DNA from: Sulfidibacter corallicola
GTDB lineage: Bacteria; Acidobacteriota; Holophagae; Acanthopleuribacterales; Acanthopleuribacteraceae
Assembly: GCF_017498545.1 (NCBI RefSeq)
Contig: NZ_CP071793.1
Location: 10,162,256-10,226,255, forward strand
Direction of reading: 5' to 3'
Length of the DNA stretch: 64,000 bases
Shown here piece by piece: positions 19,422 to 28,768 of the stretch. Made by a program: the position numbers and the translations under genes. The notes beneath the pieces were generated by a model that was not told the origin of the DNA, searched no databases, and saw only the letters and a program-made list of their open reading frames with translations. Every line of letters begins with the position of its first letter. Within the stretch, counting starts at the first letter, position 1.

Positions 19422-20216
19422 TTAGTCGCGGGTGTCGGCGTTGGGCACGGAACCATCACTGTGGTATGCGCTGGGACCGGAAGTTTCCACAACTTCTTCC
19501 TCGTCGCCTTCTTCGCCCTCACGAGCGGCTTCGCGAATCTGACGGCCTTCCAAAATGGCGTCGGCCATGCGGGAAGTGAACAGCTTGACGGCGCGAATCG
19601 CATCGTCGTTGCCGGGAATGACGTAGTCCACGTTCTCGGGATCGCAGTTGGTGTCGACGATGCCCACGATGGGAATGCCCAACTTGTTGGCTTCGGACAC
19701 GGCGATCTTCTCGCGATTGGGGTCGACCACAAAAATCGCATCCGGCAAGCGCGTCATGCTCTTGATCCCGGAGAGAACCTTGTTCAACTTCTCTTTTTTC
19801 TTCTCGACGTCGAGAATTTCTTTCTTGGTAAGCTTGTCGTAAGACCCATCGTGCGCCATGGCTTCCAAGCGGTTGAGCGTTTCAACCGACTTGCGGATGG
19901 TCTTGAAGTTGGTGAGCGTGCCGCCCAACCAGCGATTGTTGACATAGTACATGCTGCAGCGCTGCGCTTCGTTCTCGATGGACTCTTGGGCCTGACGCTT
20001 GGTGCCCACAAACAAAACACTGCCACCGTTTTCGGCGACATTCTGGACGAACTGAACAGCTTCTTTGAACTTCTTCAGCGTCTTCTGCAAATCGATGATG
20101 TAGATGCCGTTGCGACTGCCGAAGATGAACTTTTTCATCTTCGGATTCCAGCGTTTGGTCTGGTGACCAAAGTGGACGCCGGCTTCCAGCAATTCTTTCA
20201 TGGAAATGTGAACCAT
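19422..20216 (-). CDS. rpsB: 30S ribosomal protein S2
   Basis: A 264-aa S2. It starts with the canonical [22 protein letters not shown] segment and has [31 protein letters not shown] and the DAIFVVDPN motif. After about residue 225 it carries an acidic low-complexity tail ([11 protein letters not shown]...), a lineage-specific extension. ATG 20216 is the family start, with a weak Shine-Dalgarno sequence that is compatible with leader control. Confidence 0.98.
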   Translation of the reverse strand: MVHISMKELLEAGVHFGHQTKRWNPKMKKFIFGSRNGIYIIDLQKTLKKFKEAVQFVQNVAENGGSVLFVGTKRQAQESIENEAQRCSMYYVNNRWLGGTLTNFKTIRKSVETLNRLEAMAHDGSYDKLTKKEILDVEKKKEKLNKVLSGIKSMTRLPDAIFVVDPNREKIAVSEANKLGIPIVGIVDTNCDPENVDYVIPGNDDAIRAVKLFTSRMADAILEGRQIREAAREGEEGDEEEVVETSGPSAYHSDGSVPNADTRD

Positions 20217-20237
20217 GTGGAACCTGCCTTTTCATGC

Positions 20238-20300
20238 AACCCGTTTGAAAGCAACGGGTTTAACTTTGACATTCGGTTTGTCCGCCAGGTCCGCGGACAA
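20238..20300 (-). promoter_or_regulatory. rpsB leader hairpins
   Basis: Two perfect 8-bp stem-loops in the rpsB leader: 20238-20245 with 20253-20260 (7-nt loop), and 20278-20285 with 20293-20300 (7-nt loop). The first ends 22 bases before the ATG. Autoregulation of rpsB through its leader is known in other bacteria; a role here is inferred. Confidence 0.4.
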
Positions 20301-20366
20301 GGTTGAGAGGGAACGGTCCGAGCCGGGGGCTCGAGGCCAAACACGCCTGTAGTGCTTGGACCCCGC

Positions 20367-20759
20367 TCAGCGTTTGGAGAACTGGAAGCGTCTGCGTGCA
20401 CCACGCAAACCGGGCTTCTGACGTTCTTTCTCACGAGAATCGCGGGTGAGGAAACCGGCAGCTTTCAGCTTGCCGCGCAGTTCGGCGTTGAATTCGGTCA
20501 ACGCGCGCGAGATGCCGTGGCGAATGGCGCCGGCTTGGCCGGTGGTACCGCCGCCGCTGACGGTGACGAAGATGTCGAACTTGTCTTGGGTTTCGGTCAG
20601 CGTCAAGGGCTGACGGATGATCATTTTCAAAAGATCGGTGGGAAAGTAGTCGTCGAATTCACGCTTGTTCACCGTGATTTTGCCGGTGCCGGGGCGCAGG
20701 AACACGCGCGCCACGGATGACTTCCTTCTTCCGGTGCCGTAGTATTGGATATCGGCCAC
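20367..20759 (-). CDS. rpsI: 30S ribosomal protein S9
   Basis: A 130-aa S9. It has the [19 protein letters not shown] start and ends in [14 protein letters not shown], the basic tail that reaches the P site. A GTG start at 20759 lies behind GAGGAGG, which sits between the rplM stop and this start (13-base spacer), so rplM and rpsI are co-transcribed and probably translationally linked. Confidence 0.98.
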   Translation of the reverse strand: MADIQYYGTGRRKSSVARVFLRPGTGKITVNKREFDDYFPTDLLKMIIRQPLTLTETQDKFDIFVTVSGGGTTGQAGAIRHGISRALTEFNAELRGKLKAAGFLTRDSREKERQKPGLRGARRRFQFSKR

Positions 20760-20772
20760 GTTCAGTGCCTCC

Positions 20773-21207
20773 TCAGATGTTCAATTCAAGGGCTTCGGGT
20801 TGCTGTGCCGCATGCGGGTGATTGGTTCCCGCGTAAACTTTCAGCTTGCGGTACATGGCACGGCCCATTTTCGTTTTCGGCAACATCCCCTTGATGGCGA
20901 TTTCGAGGGGACGGATGGGGTGCTTCTGCAAAAGGTGCCCGGCAGTGATGGTCTTCAGGCTGCCTGGACGCGAAGAGTGTCTGCGATAGACTTTGAACTG
21001 CAGCTTTTTCCCGGTGAAACGGACCTTGTCAGCATTGATGATGATGACGTGATCGCCCGTATCGATATGGGGGGTATAGATGGGCTTGTGTTTACCCATC
21101 AAGATGCGCGCTACAGAGCTCGCGACTCGACCAATGGGCTTACCTTCGGCGTCAACCACGTACCACTTGCGCTCTACGCTTTCCTTACTGGGGAAGTAAG
21201 TTGACAT
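20773..21207 (-). CDS. rplM: 50S ribosomal protein L13
   Basis: A 144-aa L13, an early 50S assembly protein. Signatures [50 protein letters not shown] and [16 protein letters not shown] are all present. ATG 21207 follows AGGAG at 8 bases. It is first gene of the block, behind a candidate promoter and a leader hairpin. Confidence 0.98.
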   Translation of the reverse strand: MSTYFPSKESVERKWYVVDAEGKPIGRVASSVARILMGKHKPIYTPHIDTGDHVIIINADKVRFTGKKLQFKVYRRHSSRPGSLKTITAGHLLQKHPIRPLEIAIKGMLPKTKMGRAMYRKLKVYAGTNHPHAAQQPEALELNI

Positions 21208-21229
21208 GCTCGGTACTCCTGTGTTGTCT

Positions 21230-21245
21230 GGAGGGAAGTCCCTCC
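21230..21245 (-). promoter_or_regulatory. rplM leader stem-loop
   Basis: GGAGGG-ACTT-CCCTCC on the minus strand, a perfect 6-bp stem with a tetraloop, 22 bases before the rplM ATG. It is positioned like the L13 leader elements known in Firmicutes, but the sequence is not shown to match them. Confidence 0.4.
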
Positions 21246-21303
21246 GCTTATCGTATTTACCAGTTCCGCGCGAAACCGATCAGGGTATCCGCACGAAACC
21301 CTA

Positions 21304-21332
21304 ACTCTACTATAGAACCAAAGGTAGGTCAA
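21304..21332 (-). promoter_or_regulatory. Candidate promoter of rplM-rpsI
   Basis: On the minus strand TTGACC (21332-21327), a 17-base spacer, then TAGAGT (21309-21304). It gives a leader of about 90 nt carrying the stem-loop. Confidence 0.5.
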
Positions 21333-21394
21333 AAAGATTTTGGGGACCTCCCCGGAGGCGCCGAATGGCGCGCCACCAGGGGGTTTCCAGCGGT

Positions 21395-22615
21395 TCAGGT
21401 GCGGAACAGGACCTCTTCCCGTTGGAACCATTTGCTGCAAAAAAGAATGCCGAAAACCGCGATCAACAGGGTCGATGCGAAGATCATCATATAGTGCAAC
21501 GGATCCAGGGTTCCCTTGATGATTTCCTTACTGGCCAGGCTCACGTTGAGCAGCGGCACCATCGAAGTGGCAAGGGTCAGTTTCACGCCGGGCAGGATGG
21601 AAAGCAGCACCGGGAAGATGACCAGGTAGGAAATGGGCACCCCATAGGCCTGGGCTTCCTTGTAGGACTTGGCGTAGATGCTGACGGAAAGCAGGAGCGC
21701 CGCGAAGATACAGGCCAACGGCAGGATCAACAGCCCGATCTTGAGAAAATCCATCAGGGCGATCGAGGAAATGAAGTTCAACAGATCTTGGCCTTCGCGA
21801 CCTTCGAGATTGCGAACCATGTAGAGGGCGCTCAGGGCGGTACTGACGATCGAGAGTCCGGCGGAGATGACGGCCGCGCTGGCGACCACCAGATATTTGC
21901 CGACGACCAGTTGCCACCGCTCCACCGGGCTGATCAAGAGCGTCTCCAACGTGGTGCGTTCCTTTTCGCCCGCACCCAGGTCGGCGGCGGGGTACATGGC
22001 CCCCAAAAAGGTGAAGATTATAAATATGTAGGGAAGGAAGGCGCCCAGGTGTTCGCCGAGCCGTTCGCGCGTGGAGGCCAACCGGCTCTCTTTGGCCAGG
22101 ATGGGTTCCAAGAGGGATTCGCGTTGCAGCGAGGCTGAAACGCCCAATTCCTTCAGGCGCTGATCGCGCAGCTCCCTGCCGTACTCCACCAGCGGCTGGC
22201 TGACGCGCCCATACACCATGTCGATACTGCTGGCACCGGTGGACTGAATGTCGACACTGGCCTGAAACCCCTCGTCCAGGAGTTCCTGGAAATCGTCGGG
22301 AACCAACAGGGCCGCATCCAGCTCGCCGTTGCGAATCATGCGGGCCACGGCGGAGGGGTTGACCTGGTCGATCAACTTGAATTCACTGTTGTCCCGATAA
22401 ATATCGCGGATTTTCGGCCAGTTGCGTTCGCCCACCAGCGCGATCTTCAGCACCCGTTGGCGCTCCTCGGTGGTCACGTTCTCCATGAACTTGAACGTCC
22501 CGTAGAAAATCAACGGCATGACGAAGGTCGGCAGGGCGAGCATGAAAAACAGGGTCTTGCGATCGCGGATGGTCTCGAGGAACTCTTTGAGGTATATGGT
22601 GAAAATCAGCTTCAT
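21395..22615 (-). CDS. ABC-2 type permease, NatB-like
   Basis: A 406-aa ABC exporter permease. An N-terminal span at ~21-42 is followed by a large extracytoplasmic domain (~45-215), then five spans between ~220 and 400, the topology of NatB/ABC2_membrane_3 proteins. The loop GAGEKERTTLETLLISP is the coupling motif of this family. NatAB exports Na+ in Bacillus; the substrate here is not proven. Its ATG overlaps the ATPase stop by 4 bases (ATGA). Confidence 0.88.
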   Translation of the reverse strand: MKLIFTIYLKEFLETIRDRKTLFFMLALPTFVMPLIFYGTFKFMENVTTEERQRVLKIALVGERNWPKIRDIYRDNSEFKLIDQVNPSAVARMIRNGELDAALLVPDDFQELLDEGFQASVDIQSTGASSIDMVYGRVSQPLVEYGRELRDQRLKELGVSASLQRESLLEPILAKESRLASTRERLGEHLGAFLPYIFIIFTFLGAMYPAADLGAGEKERTTLETLLISPVERWQLVVGKYLVVASAAVISAGLSIVSTALSALYMVRNLEGREGQDLLNFISSIALMDFLKIGLLILPLACIFAALLLSVSIYAKSYKEAQAYGVPISYLVIFPVLLSILPGVKLTLATSMVPLLNVSLASKEIIKGTLDPLHYMMIFASTLLIAVFGILFCSKWFQREEVLFRT

Positions 22616-23427
22616 GCCGCGCCCCCTTCCAAGCGGTCGAGGGGCGCCGCGGCCCCGATGGCCTTCATGAAGGCCTGAGTCAAATCCTGGCTTCCCTGCA
22701 AGCGCTTGAACTCGGGAACGGTGCCGTGAAACTTGGACACGCCTTGATCGATGACGACGACTTCGTCGCAGAGCTCCTCCACCTCGTGCAGGCTGTGGGT
22801 GGAGAAAATCACGGTGCGTTGCTGGCGCTTGGAATCCGCGATGAACTCGAGCAGGACCTGCACGGACATGATGTCGAGACCGGTGGTCGGTTCGTCGAAG
22901 ATCAGAATCGAAGGATCGTGGATCAGGGTCCGAACGATGTTGACCTTCTGCTTCATCCCGGTGGATAACCGGTCGTTGCGTTCATTGGCGTAGCCGTGCA
23001 TGCCGAAACGGTCGAACAACTTGTCGACGCGCTCGACCAGTTCGGCCTGGGGTACGCGGTGCAGTCGACCGAAGTACATGACCATCTCGCGTGCGGTAAG
23101 GCGGGGGTAGAGCCCGGTGGTTCCGGAGAGGAATCCGATGCGCCGCCGAATCTCGTTGGGGAACAGGCTGAAATCTTCACCATCGATCATGATGCGACCG
23201 GCGGTGGGTTTGAGCGCGGTGGAAAGAACCCGCAGGGTGGTGGTTTTGCCCGCACCGTTGGGACCGACCATGCCGAGAACCCGGCCCTTTTCGCACTTGA
23301 AACTGATGCCGCGCAACGCGTGAAACAATTTCCCCTGATCGCGGGGATCGGCAACCTCGCCGCGATCCTTGGTCCCTCTGTTTTTTGGAACTTTGAAGGT
23401 CTTTTCCAAACCGATGGCTTCGATCAT
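22612..23427 (-). CDS. ABC transporter ATP-binding protein, NatA-like
   Basis: A 271-aa ATPase. Walker A is GPNGAGKTT, the Q loop FLSGTTGLYPR, the signature LSTGMKQK, Walker B ILIFDEPTTGLD, and the H switch STHSLHE. The signature LSTGMKQK and a Lys/Arg/Asp-rich insertion near residues 13-34, before the HALRGISF strand, resemble NatA-type ATPases. GAGAGG precedes the ATG. It forms an operon with the permease downstream. Confidence 0.92.
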   Translation of the reverse strand: MIEAIGLEKTFKVPKNRGTKDRGEVADPRDQGKLFHALRGISFKCEKGRVLGMVGPNGAGKTTTLRVLSTALKPTAGRIMIDGEDFSLFPNEIRRRIGFLSGTTGLYPRLTAREMVMYFGRLHRVPQAELVERVDKLFDRFGMHGYANERNDRLSTGMKQKVNIVRTLIHDPSILIFDEPTTGLDIMSVQVLLEFIADSKRQQRTVIFSTHSLHEVEELCDEVVVIDQGVSKFHGTVPEFKRLQGSQDLTQAFMKAIGAAAPLDRLEGGAA

Positions 23428-23912
23428 GAAATCCTCTCGAACGGTAAATTGATTGTGGTGGGCTCGAATGTTTCGACGCCGGCGCCGTGGTGAGCCGCCC
23501 GTGGGTCATCGCCAAAAACAATGCGAGCCAAGGCACTTATCGCGGGTGCCCTCCCTCTTCGTCGCTTTCAGTAACGCGGCACCGCATCATTCTTACACGT
23601 GAATGTCGCACACCCTCCAAAAACCCCGGCGCGGGTTCTCGAAGCGAGGGGCAACCCCCTCCGACAAGCCGCCCGAGCCATGGGCGAGCCGACCGCCGTA
23701 CGGATTGCCGCATAACTCCGGCTTTTCGTTAAATCATCTATCCAAATGCGCTTATCCCAACCATGGCCGGCGGAAAGGTGCGCATGGCCACTTGAAAACC
23801 ACGGGTATCACGCGGTATGGTGACCGCCAGGGGCCACTCGTTTCCACCCCGATCCCGGTCGATGCCGCTTTTGCTCGTCACAATCCATTCGAATTCGCGC
23901 CAAGGACCGTTC
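23428..23912. other. Intergenic region between divergent genes
   Basis: 485 bases between the ABC operon and the polysaccharide deacetylase gene. Short ORFs here have no supporting features. The true start of the deacetylase is set at its internal ATG, so this region is mostly untranslated. Confidence 0.4.
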
Positions 23913-24755
23913 ATGACCTCCCCGCTCTCCCGTAAAGTTTTCGATCGCCTCAAAGGTGGCTTGCGTTACGCCGGGCTCCTCTGGCGTTACCAGCTCCCCG
24001 TATTCGCCCTGGCCGTCTTGACCTGCTGGTATCTATCGATCTCGTTTTGGTGGCTGGCGGTGCTCGCGCCGATTTCGTTGCTGGCCAGCGAGGTCATTCG
24101 CCATATCGCGCAGACCCGCATGTTCGGACCGGTCATTCATCGGGTGGAGACGGACGAACCGATGGTCGCCCTCACCTTCGACGACGGACCCAATCCGCCC
24201 TACACCGGGCACCTGCTCAAGACCCTGCGGCGCCACGGCGCCAAGGCCACTTTTTTCGTCATCGGGCGGCTGGTGGAGCAATCGCCGGAGACCGTCAAGG
24301 AGATCCTCGCCGACGGACACCAGGTGGGCAACCACTCCTACCACCATCGCCCCATGATCGGCAAAACGCCGTTTGGGGTCGCGAGCGAGATCAAACGCTG
24401 CGATCGACTCCTGGAGAGCCTCGGCTGCCCTCCGGGCATCGTGTTTCGCACGCCCTTCGCCGCGCAGTTCCTGTCGGTGCCTTTCGTGCTGGCCCTGCAG
24501 AAGCGGGCCAACATCATGTTCGACGTCTCCCCGCGAGACTGGGAGCTCACCAACGCCAAAAAAATCGCCAAGCGCGTTTTGGAAGGCGTTTCGCCGGGAT
24601 CCATCGTGCGGCTTCACGACGGGGGTGGCAACCGCAGCGCCACCTGCAAGGCGGTCGACATCATCGCGCGCGAATTGATCAAACGCGGATTCCGCATGGT
24701 GACGGTGGAAACCCTGATGGCAGCCCGCACGGTCCCGCTTCAGTCGGCCTCTTGA
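23913..24755 (+). CDS. Membrane-anchored polysaccharide deacetylase
   Basis: A 280-aa NodB-type deacetylase. N-terminal hydrophobic segments (~residues 23-58) anchor it. The NodB domain has TFDDGPN (~89-95, catalytic and metal Asp) and NHSYHH (~139-144, metal His pair), then RTPF in place of RxPY and LHDGGG near the end (RLHDGGGNRS). Family members remove acetyl groups from peptidoglycan GlcNAc or other N-acetyl glycans. The start was placed at ATG 23913, since upstream codons look untranslated. It is monocistronic. Confidence 0.88.
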   Translation: MTSPLSRKVFDRLKGGLRYAGLLWRYQLPVFALAVLTCWYLSISFWWLAVLAPISLLASEVIRHIAQTRMFGPVIHRVETDEPMVALTFDDGPNPPYTGHLLKTLRRHGAKATFFVIGRLVEQSPETVKEILADGHQVGNHSYHHRPMIGKTPFGVASEIKRCDRLLESLGCPPGIVFRTPFAAQFLSVPFVLALQKRANIMFDVSPRDWELTNAKKIAKRVLEGVSPGSIVRLHDGGGNRSATCKAVDIIARELIKRGFRMVTVETLMAARTVPLQSAS

Positions 24756-24803
24756 GCCCTCTCCCCCGCCTTGCCCGCCAGCGGGTCGACGCGGTCCGAG
24801 CGA

Positions 24804-25352
24804 TCAGGGTCGATAGGGATCTTCCGAAGTCAAATACCCCAAAATCAACTGCTGGTGGGGATGCGCCTCGACCCAGGCTTTGATCTTCCGTAGCTCGGCG
24901 TAGTCGTCCTCGCCGAAACGATCGCGGTAGAGCTTGGCGAAATTGTCCCGCTGATCCAATTGCTTGAGCTTTTCCTGCCAGGCCCTGGTGAAGATCTTGT
25001 AGAACTCGTCGTGTAGATTCACCGATCGGAGCACCTTCCATTCGTCCTTGTCGAACCACACGCCGCCACATCCGCGGCAATGGTCCAAGTGAAACTGAAT
25101 GTCTTGGCGAACTCGGTACTTGAACAGGATCTGCCGGCAGGTGGGACACAGCTTGGGAACCGGACTGTCCTGAATCTCGAATTGGGTCAACGGATGGGCG
25201 CTTTCTTCCGCGACCTCACGACTTGCCAACCAGTACTCGTAGTCGTTGGCCATGATCCAGTCGCCCTCGCACGCGCCACAATGGTACGCCTTGGGGCCGT
25301 CCTCCAAATTGACGGTGACCATCGACTGGTGGCGACAGATCGGACATTTCAT
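24804..25352 (-). CDS. TFIIB-type zinc-ribbon protein
   Basis: A 182-aa cytoplasmic protein with two zinc ribbons: CPIC...CGAC (residues 3-27) and CPTC...CRGCGGVWFDKDEW (~69-105), the latter the zf-TFIIB family pattern. The C-terminal 75 residues are charged and helical. Function is unknown; such proteins are scattered in Acidobacteria and Deltaproteobacteria. It is convergent with the deacetylase, 48 bases apart, and co-oriented with the TPR gene upstream of it. Confidence 0.8.
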   Translation of the reverse strand: MKCPICRHQSMVTVNLEDGPKAYHCGACEGDWIMANDYEYWLASREVAEESAHPLTQFEIQDSPVPKLCPTCRQILFKYRVRQDIQFHLDHCRGCGGVWFDKDEWKVLRSVNLHDEFYKIFTRAWQEKLKQLDQRDNFAKLYRDRFGEDDYAELRKIKAWVEAHPHQQLILGYLTSEDPYRP

Positions 25353-25468
25353 GCAAGCACCTCGGTTCCTTCGATCATAGCGGAAATCATAGCATCAGGC
25401 AGCAGATGTCCCGCCGTCGAAATCGAGAGAGGTTCACGACCGGTTCGGCGCGTTTGGATCGCGTGCGG

Positions 25469-27649
25469 TCAGATCGTTTCCAACGAAGCCAGCATGGCGC
25501 GAAACTCGGGCTCGCCGCGCACACCGTCGAAATCGGGATCGTTGCGAATCTGCGCCGTGTACTCGCCTTTGCGATCGAGCTCGATCACTCGATCCAAGGC
25601 ATCCATCACGCCCGCCACATCACCCAGCCGCGCGTACCAGCATCCCAGATTGTAGTGGGAAGCCACATCGCAGGGTTCCAGCTCGATCGCGCGGAGTTGG
25701 TCCTTCACGGCCTCCGCCAACCGGTCCTGATGGCCGTAGATCAGCGCACGGGTGTGAAAGAAATGAGCCCGGCCATCGTCCAGGGCGATCGCGCGATCGA
25801 GGTCCGCCAGCGCGCGGTTTTCGCGATGAAAGTCGCGCTCGATCAAGGCGCGGATGAAATAGGCGGTGGCGTTTCCCTCGTCCAGGGCCAGGGCCCTGAG
25901 ACAATCCTGCACCGCCTGGTCACACTGACCCAATTCGTGCAACACGTTGGCGCGGTTGCTGAAGTAGTAGGTGCCGTTTGGATCCAGGTCGATCGCGGCG
26001 TTAAAGTCGTACAGCGCATCGTCGAGCAGGCCCAGGTGGAGATAGGCCAAACCGCGGTTGTTGTAGGCGGTATGGGCGCGCGGGTCGCGCGCCAGGGCCT
26101 TGGCGTAGGCATCGACCGCCAGCTCCCACTGCTCCATCGCGGCATGGGTGGCCGCCTTGTTGAAAAAATGGAAAAACTCGCGGTAATCGAGGGCGATCGC
26201 GCGATCGAAATCCATCAGGGCACCGAGATGGTCGCCCGACATCTTGCGCACCATGCCGCGCAGGTTGTGGGCTTCCGCCATATCGGGATGATAGACGAGC
26301 GCCCGGTCGCAATCGGCCAGCGTGCCCGCCCAATTCTCCATCTCGAAAAAGAGCTCGGCTCGCCGGAACAGGTAACTGCCGTTGCCGGGCTCCAACTCGA
26401 TCGCTTCGCTCAAATCGCTGACGGCCAGGCTCAGGGCCCCCTGCCCGCGATGGCAAAGCGCCCGTTGGTGAAGCGCTTCGGCTCGATCCACATCGCGCTG
26501 CAACAGGTCGTCGAAGACCTCGATGGCCGCGCCGTACTGCTCCAGGGTTCGCGACACGATCCCCTTGTTGAACAAGTTGCGGGTGTCGTCGGGCTCCAAC
26601 TCGACGGCTGTCGAGAAATCACACAAGGCTTTCTCGAAATGGCCCAGGAGATAGTGCAGGTAACCGCGCAATCCATAGGCGGCCCAACATCCCGGATCCA
26701 GGGCCAGAGCCCGGTCGCAATCCTCCAGCGCCGCTTCGCGATGGCCCATGTTGTCCCGATTGTTGGCGCGGTTGACGAGGAACCCCGGTTTTCGAGGGTT
26801 GCAGGTGACCGCGCTGGAAAAATCACTTTCGGCCGCGTTCAGGTGACCCAGGCGCGCGTGGGCCCAACCGCGCAAATCGAAAAGCTCGCCCCGGAAGGTT
26901 CGGTGTTCGAGGGCCTGGTTACAAACCCGAATGGTCTGGTAGGCGTCGTCCATTTCTTTATGTACACGCGCCAGGTTCATCAGGAAAAGGGGGTTCCCGG
27001 GCTCGAACGCCAGTGCCAGGCTCAGGTTTTCCAGTGCGTCGCTCCACTCGCGGCGTCGACGGTGGAACAGGGCCTGAAGATGGTAGGCCTCGGCCATGTT
27101 GGGCATCAGGGCCAGGACGCGGTAGATATCGTCGAAGGCCTCGGAATGGAGATCCAGATCGAACCGGGCATGGGCCCGCAGCAACAGGAGCCTGGCCACC
27201 GAGTCACGCAGTGCCTCGTGTTCCAACGTGATGATTTCTTCACGCGAAGGTCCGGCTTCGAAAAAAAGGAGCACCTGGTTCAACAGTTTCAAAGCCTGGT
27301 CCGGACGTTCCAGATCCAACAGGCACTGGGCCGCCAAGGAGGCGTGATTCGGGCAAAGCGGATCCAGGGCGCGGGCGCGGTTGGCTTCCTGCAACGCGGC
27401 TTCCGGGCGACCCCGGCGCCACAAAGCTTCGCCATGGCGCGCGATGATCTGGGCCAGCGTGGCGTCACGTGTCTCGGCATCGTTCGGCGTGGCCACGGCC
27501 TTGGTCGTGAGCCGGTCTTTCCGACCGCCGTCGGTCTCGGCACACTCCACCAGGGCCATCACTTCCCGAAAAGGACCATCCGGCTCCGTCCCCAACTCGG
27601 GGGAGCCGTTCCAAGGGTCTCGGCCATCCATCCGGTCTACCAACTTCAT
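25469..27649 (-). CDS. Large TPR-repeat protein
   Basis: A 726-aa soluble protein made almost wholly of tetratricopeptide repeats, roughly 16-18 of them from residue ~45 to 715, many with the ALxDxxRAIALDPxxA-type ending. It has no signal peptide, membrane span or catalytic domain. It is probably a scaffold for protein-protein contacts. GAGGAG lies unusually close (2 bases) to ATG 27649, so the Met at codon 7 is an alternative start. The kinase-TPR protein at 2895-5492 is a separate gene with no close similarity I can see beyond the repeat. Confidence 0.9.
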   Translation of the reverse strand: MKLVDRMDGRDPWNGSPELGTEPDGPFREVMALVECAETDGGRKDRLTTKAVATPNDAETRDATLAQIIARHGEALWRRGRPEAALQEANRARALDPLCPNHASLAAQCLLDLERPDQALKLLNQVLLFFEAGPSREEIITLEHEALRDSVARLLLLRAHARFDLDLHSEAFDDIYRVLALMPNMAEAYHLQALFHRRRREWSDALENLSLALAFEPGNPLFLMNLARVHKEMDDAYQTIRVCNQALEHRTFRGELFDLRGWAHARLGHLNAAESDFSSAVTCNPRKPGFLVNRANNRDNMGHREAALEDCDRALALDPGCWAAYGLRGYLHYLLGHFEKALCDFSTAVELEPDDTRNLFNKGIVSRTLEQYGAAIEVFDDLLQRDVDRAEALHQRALCHRGQGALSLAVSDLSEAIELEPGNGSYLFRRAELFFEMENWAGTLADCDRALVYHPDMAEAHNLRGMVRKMSGDHLGALMDFDRAIALDYREFFHFFNKAATHAAMEQWELAVDAYAKALARDPRAHTAYNNRGLAYLHLGLLDDALYDFNAAIDLDPNGTYYFSNRANVLHELGQCDQAVQDCLRALALDEGNATAYFIRALIERDFHRENRALADLDRAIALDDGRAHFFHTRALIYGHQDRLAEAVKDQLRAIELEPCDVASHYNLGCWYARLGDVAGVMDALDRVIELDRKGEYTAQIRNDPDFDGVRGEPEFRAMLASLETI

Positions 27650-28141
27650 ATCTCCTCAAAGTGCCCTTTGCCATAACCGTTGTGGATATATTAAAGATAA
27701 CACTAATTTGTGGAAAAACACTCGATTTGCACGTGTTGACCCAGACTTGCCGGTCACGCGATCTCCATCGAGGCCCTTTTCGGTTCCGCCGGGAAGCACG
27801 CATCCGGCGCGAAAAGGCAGCGCCCTCGGTTCTCGCGAGGGAGCGATAGGGAGTCGCGGGACCTCCCCAAAGCCGGCGGACCCCAGAAGAACGGCGGTCC
27901 GGCCAGCGCGAATAAAGCGGCATCCGTTAATTCCAAGAGCAAGACAAGAAGCGATTCAAAACAAGGATCACAACAATCTTCTCACACAAATTAATTATAA
28001 GCATTAGGTTAAAACAAAATATTTGAAAATTAACCAATTTCAAACCTATACTTGAGAAACTGATTCACGTTCTCAAAACACAACCCCTCTGCATCCTTTC
28101 GAACCAAAGGATCAACCCACTCATTTTGTGGAGGTACCACC
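27650..28141. other. Intergenic region with AT-rich promoter zone
   Basis: 492 bases between divergent genes. 27,960-28,060 is strikingly AT-rich and carries the promoter pair listed next. No gene was seen. Confidence 0.45.
28023..28052 (+). promoter_or_regulatory. Candidate sigma70 promoter of the 149-aa gene
   Basis: TTGAAA (28023-28028), 18 bases, TATACT (28047-28052), in an AT-rich stretch about 90 bases before the ATG. Confidence 0.5.
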
Positions 28142-28591
28142 ATGAGTAACCCCGGTGACTTCCTAAAGATGCTCGACACGGGCCACGCGATCGTTCTCAA
28201 AGAATTTCCACAAGCCCAGCTATACGAGGCCGATTGGAACCGAGGACAGCCCGAACTCTGGCGTTTCGTGTACAACGATCCCGCCACCGTACCGAACAGC
28301 ACCATCATTCTCAACAATGTGAAGGGACAATTCGAGCCGCCGCGCCACATCGACTCTCCGTGGCTGGAAGACCGCGTCATTCCCTTTCCGGTCCCCATGA
28401 ATCTGACCGTCGCCGAAGCCTTGGCCAAAAAGGCGGGCTTCGACGGCGACATCGCAGCCATTACCCTGCGCTGGCCGCTGTACCCCGAATCCCACGAGCC
28501 TTGCTACATTCTCGGGATTCCCTCGCAGCACGTTCACGTCTTCGTGGGCGTCTATACCCATCAGGTTTCCACCTCACCGCTAAGCACCTGA
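28142..28591 (+). CDS. Conserved-looking protein of unknown function
   Basis: A 149-aa soluble protein that I do not recognise. Composition is ordinary for a globular domain, with alternating strands (STIILNNVKGQFEPP, AAITLRWPLYP) and a C-terminal HVHVFVGVYTHQV strand rich in His and Val. It has no signal peptide or membrane span. GGAGG 7 bases before the ATG, its own promoter and a hairpin after the stop mark it as a real, independently expressed gene. A binding or structural role is possible but not shown. Confidence 0.8.
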   Translation: MSNPGDFLKMLDTGHAIVLKEFPQAQLYEADWNRGQPELWRFVYNDPATVPNSTIILNNVKGQFEPPRHIDSPWLEDRVIPFPVPMNLTVAEALAKKAGFDGDIAAITLRWPLYPESHEPCYILGIPSQHVHVFVGVYTHQVSTSPLST

Positions 28592-28602
28592 GGTCGTAAT
28601 CC

Positions 28603-28660
28603 AGGCCGTCGCCTCGCTCCTGGTTCGACCTGGGGGGCAGGAGTCGCGCGACGGCCTTTG
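28603..28660 (+). terminator. Terminator-like hairpin after the 149-aa gene
   Basis: A perfect 10-bp GC-rich stem (28603-28612 with 28648-28657) with a long loop that contains further pairing, then TTG. The T tract is minimal. Confidence 0.45.
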
Positions 28661-28768
28661 AAGCCGAGAAGGCAGCCTGCCTTTCCCACGAGGAAGATTG
28701 GTGTAGACTGAAGCATACTCCCCAATCTGTCGGGGCAGCACCGATTCCCTCGTTCAAAGGAAGCACGC

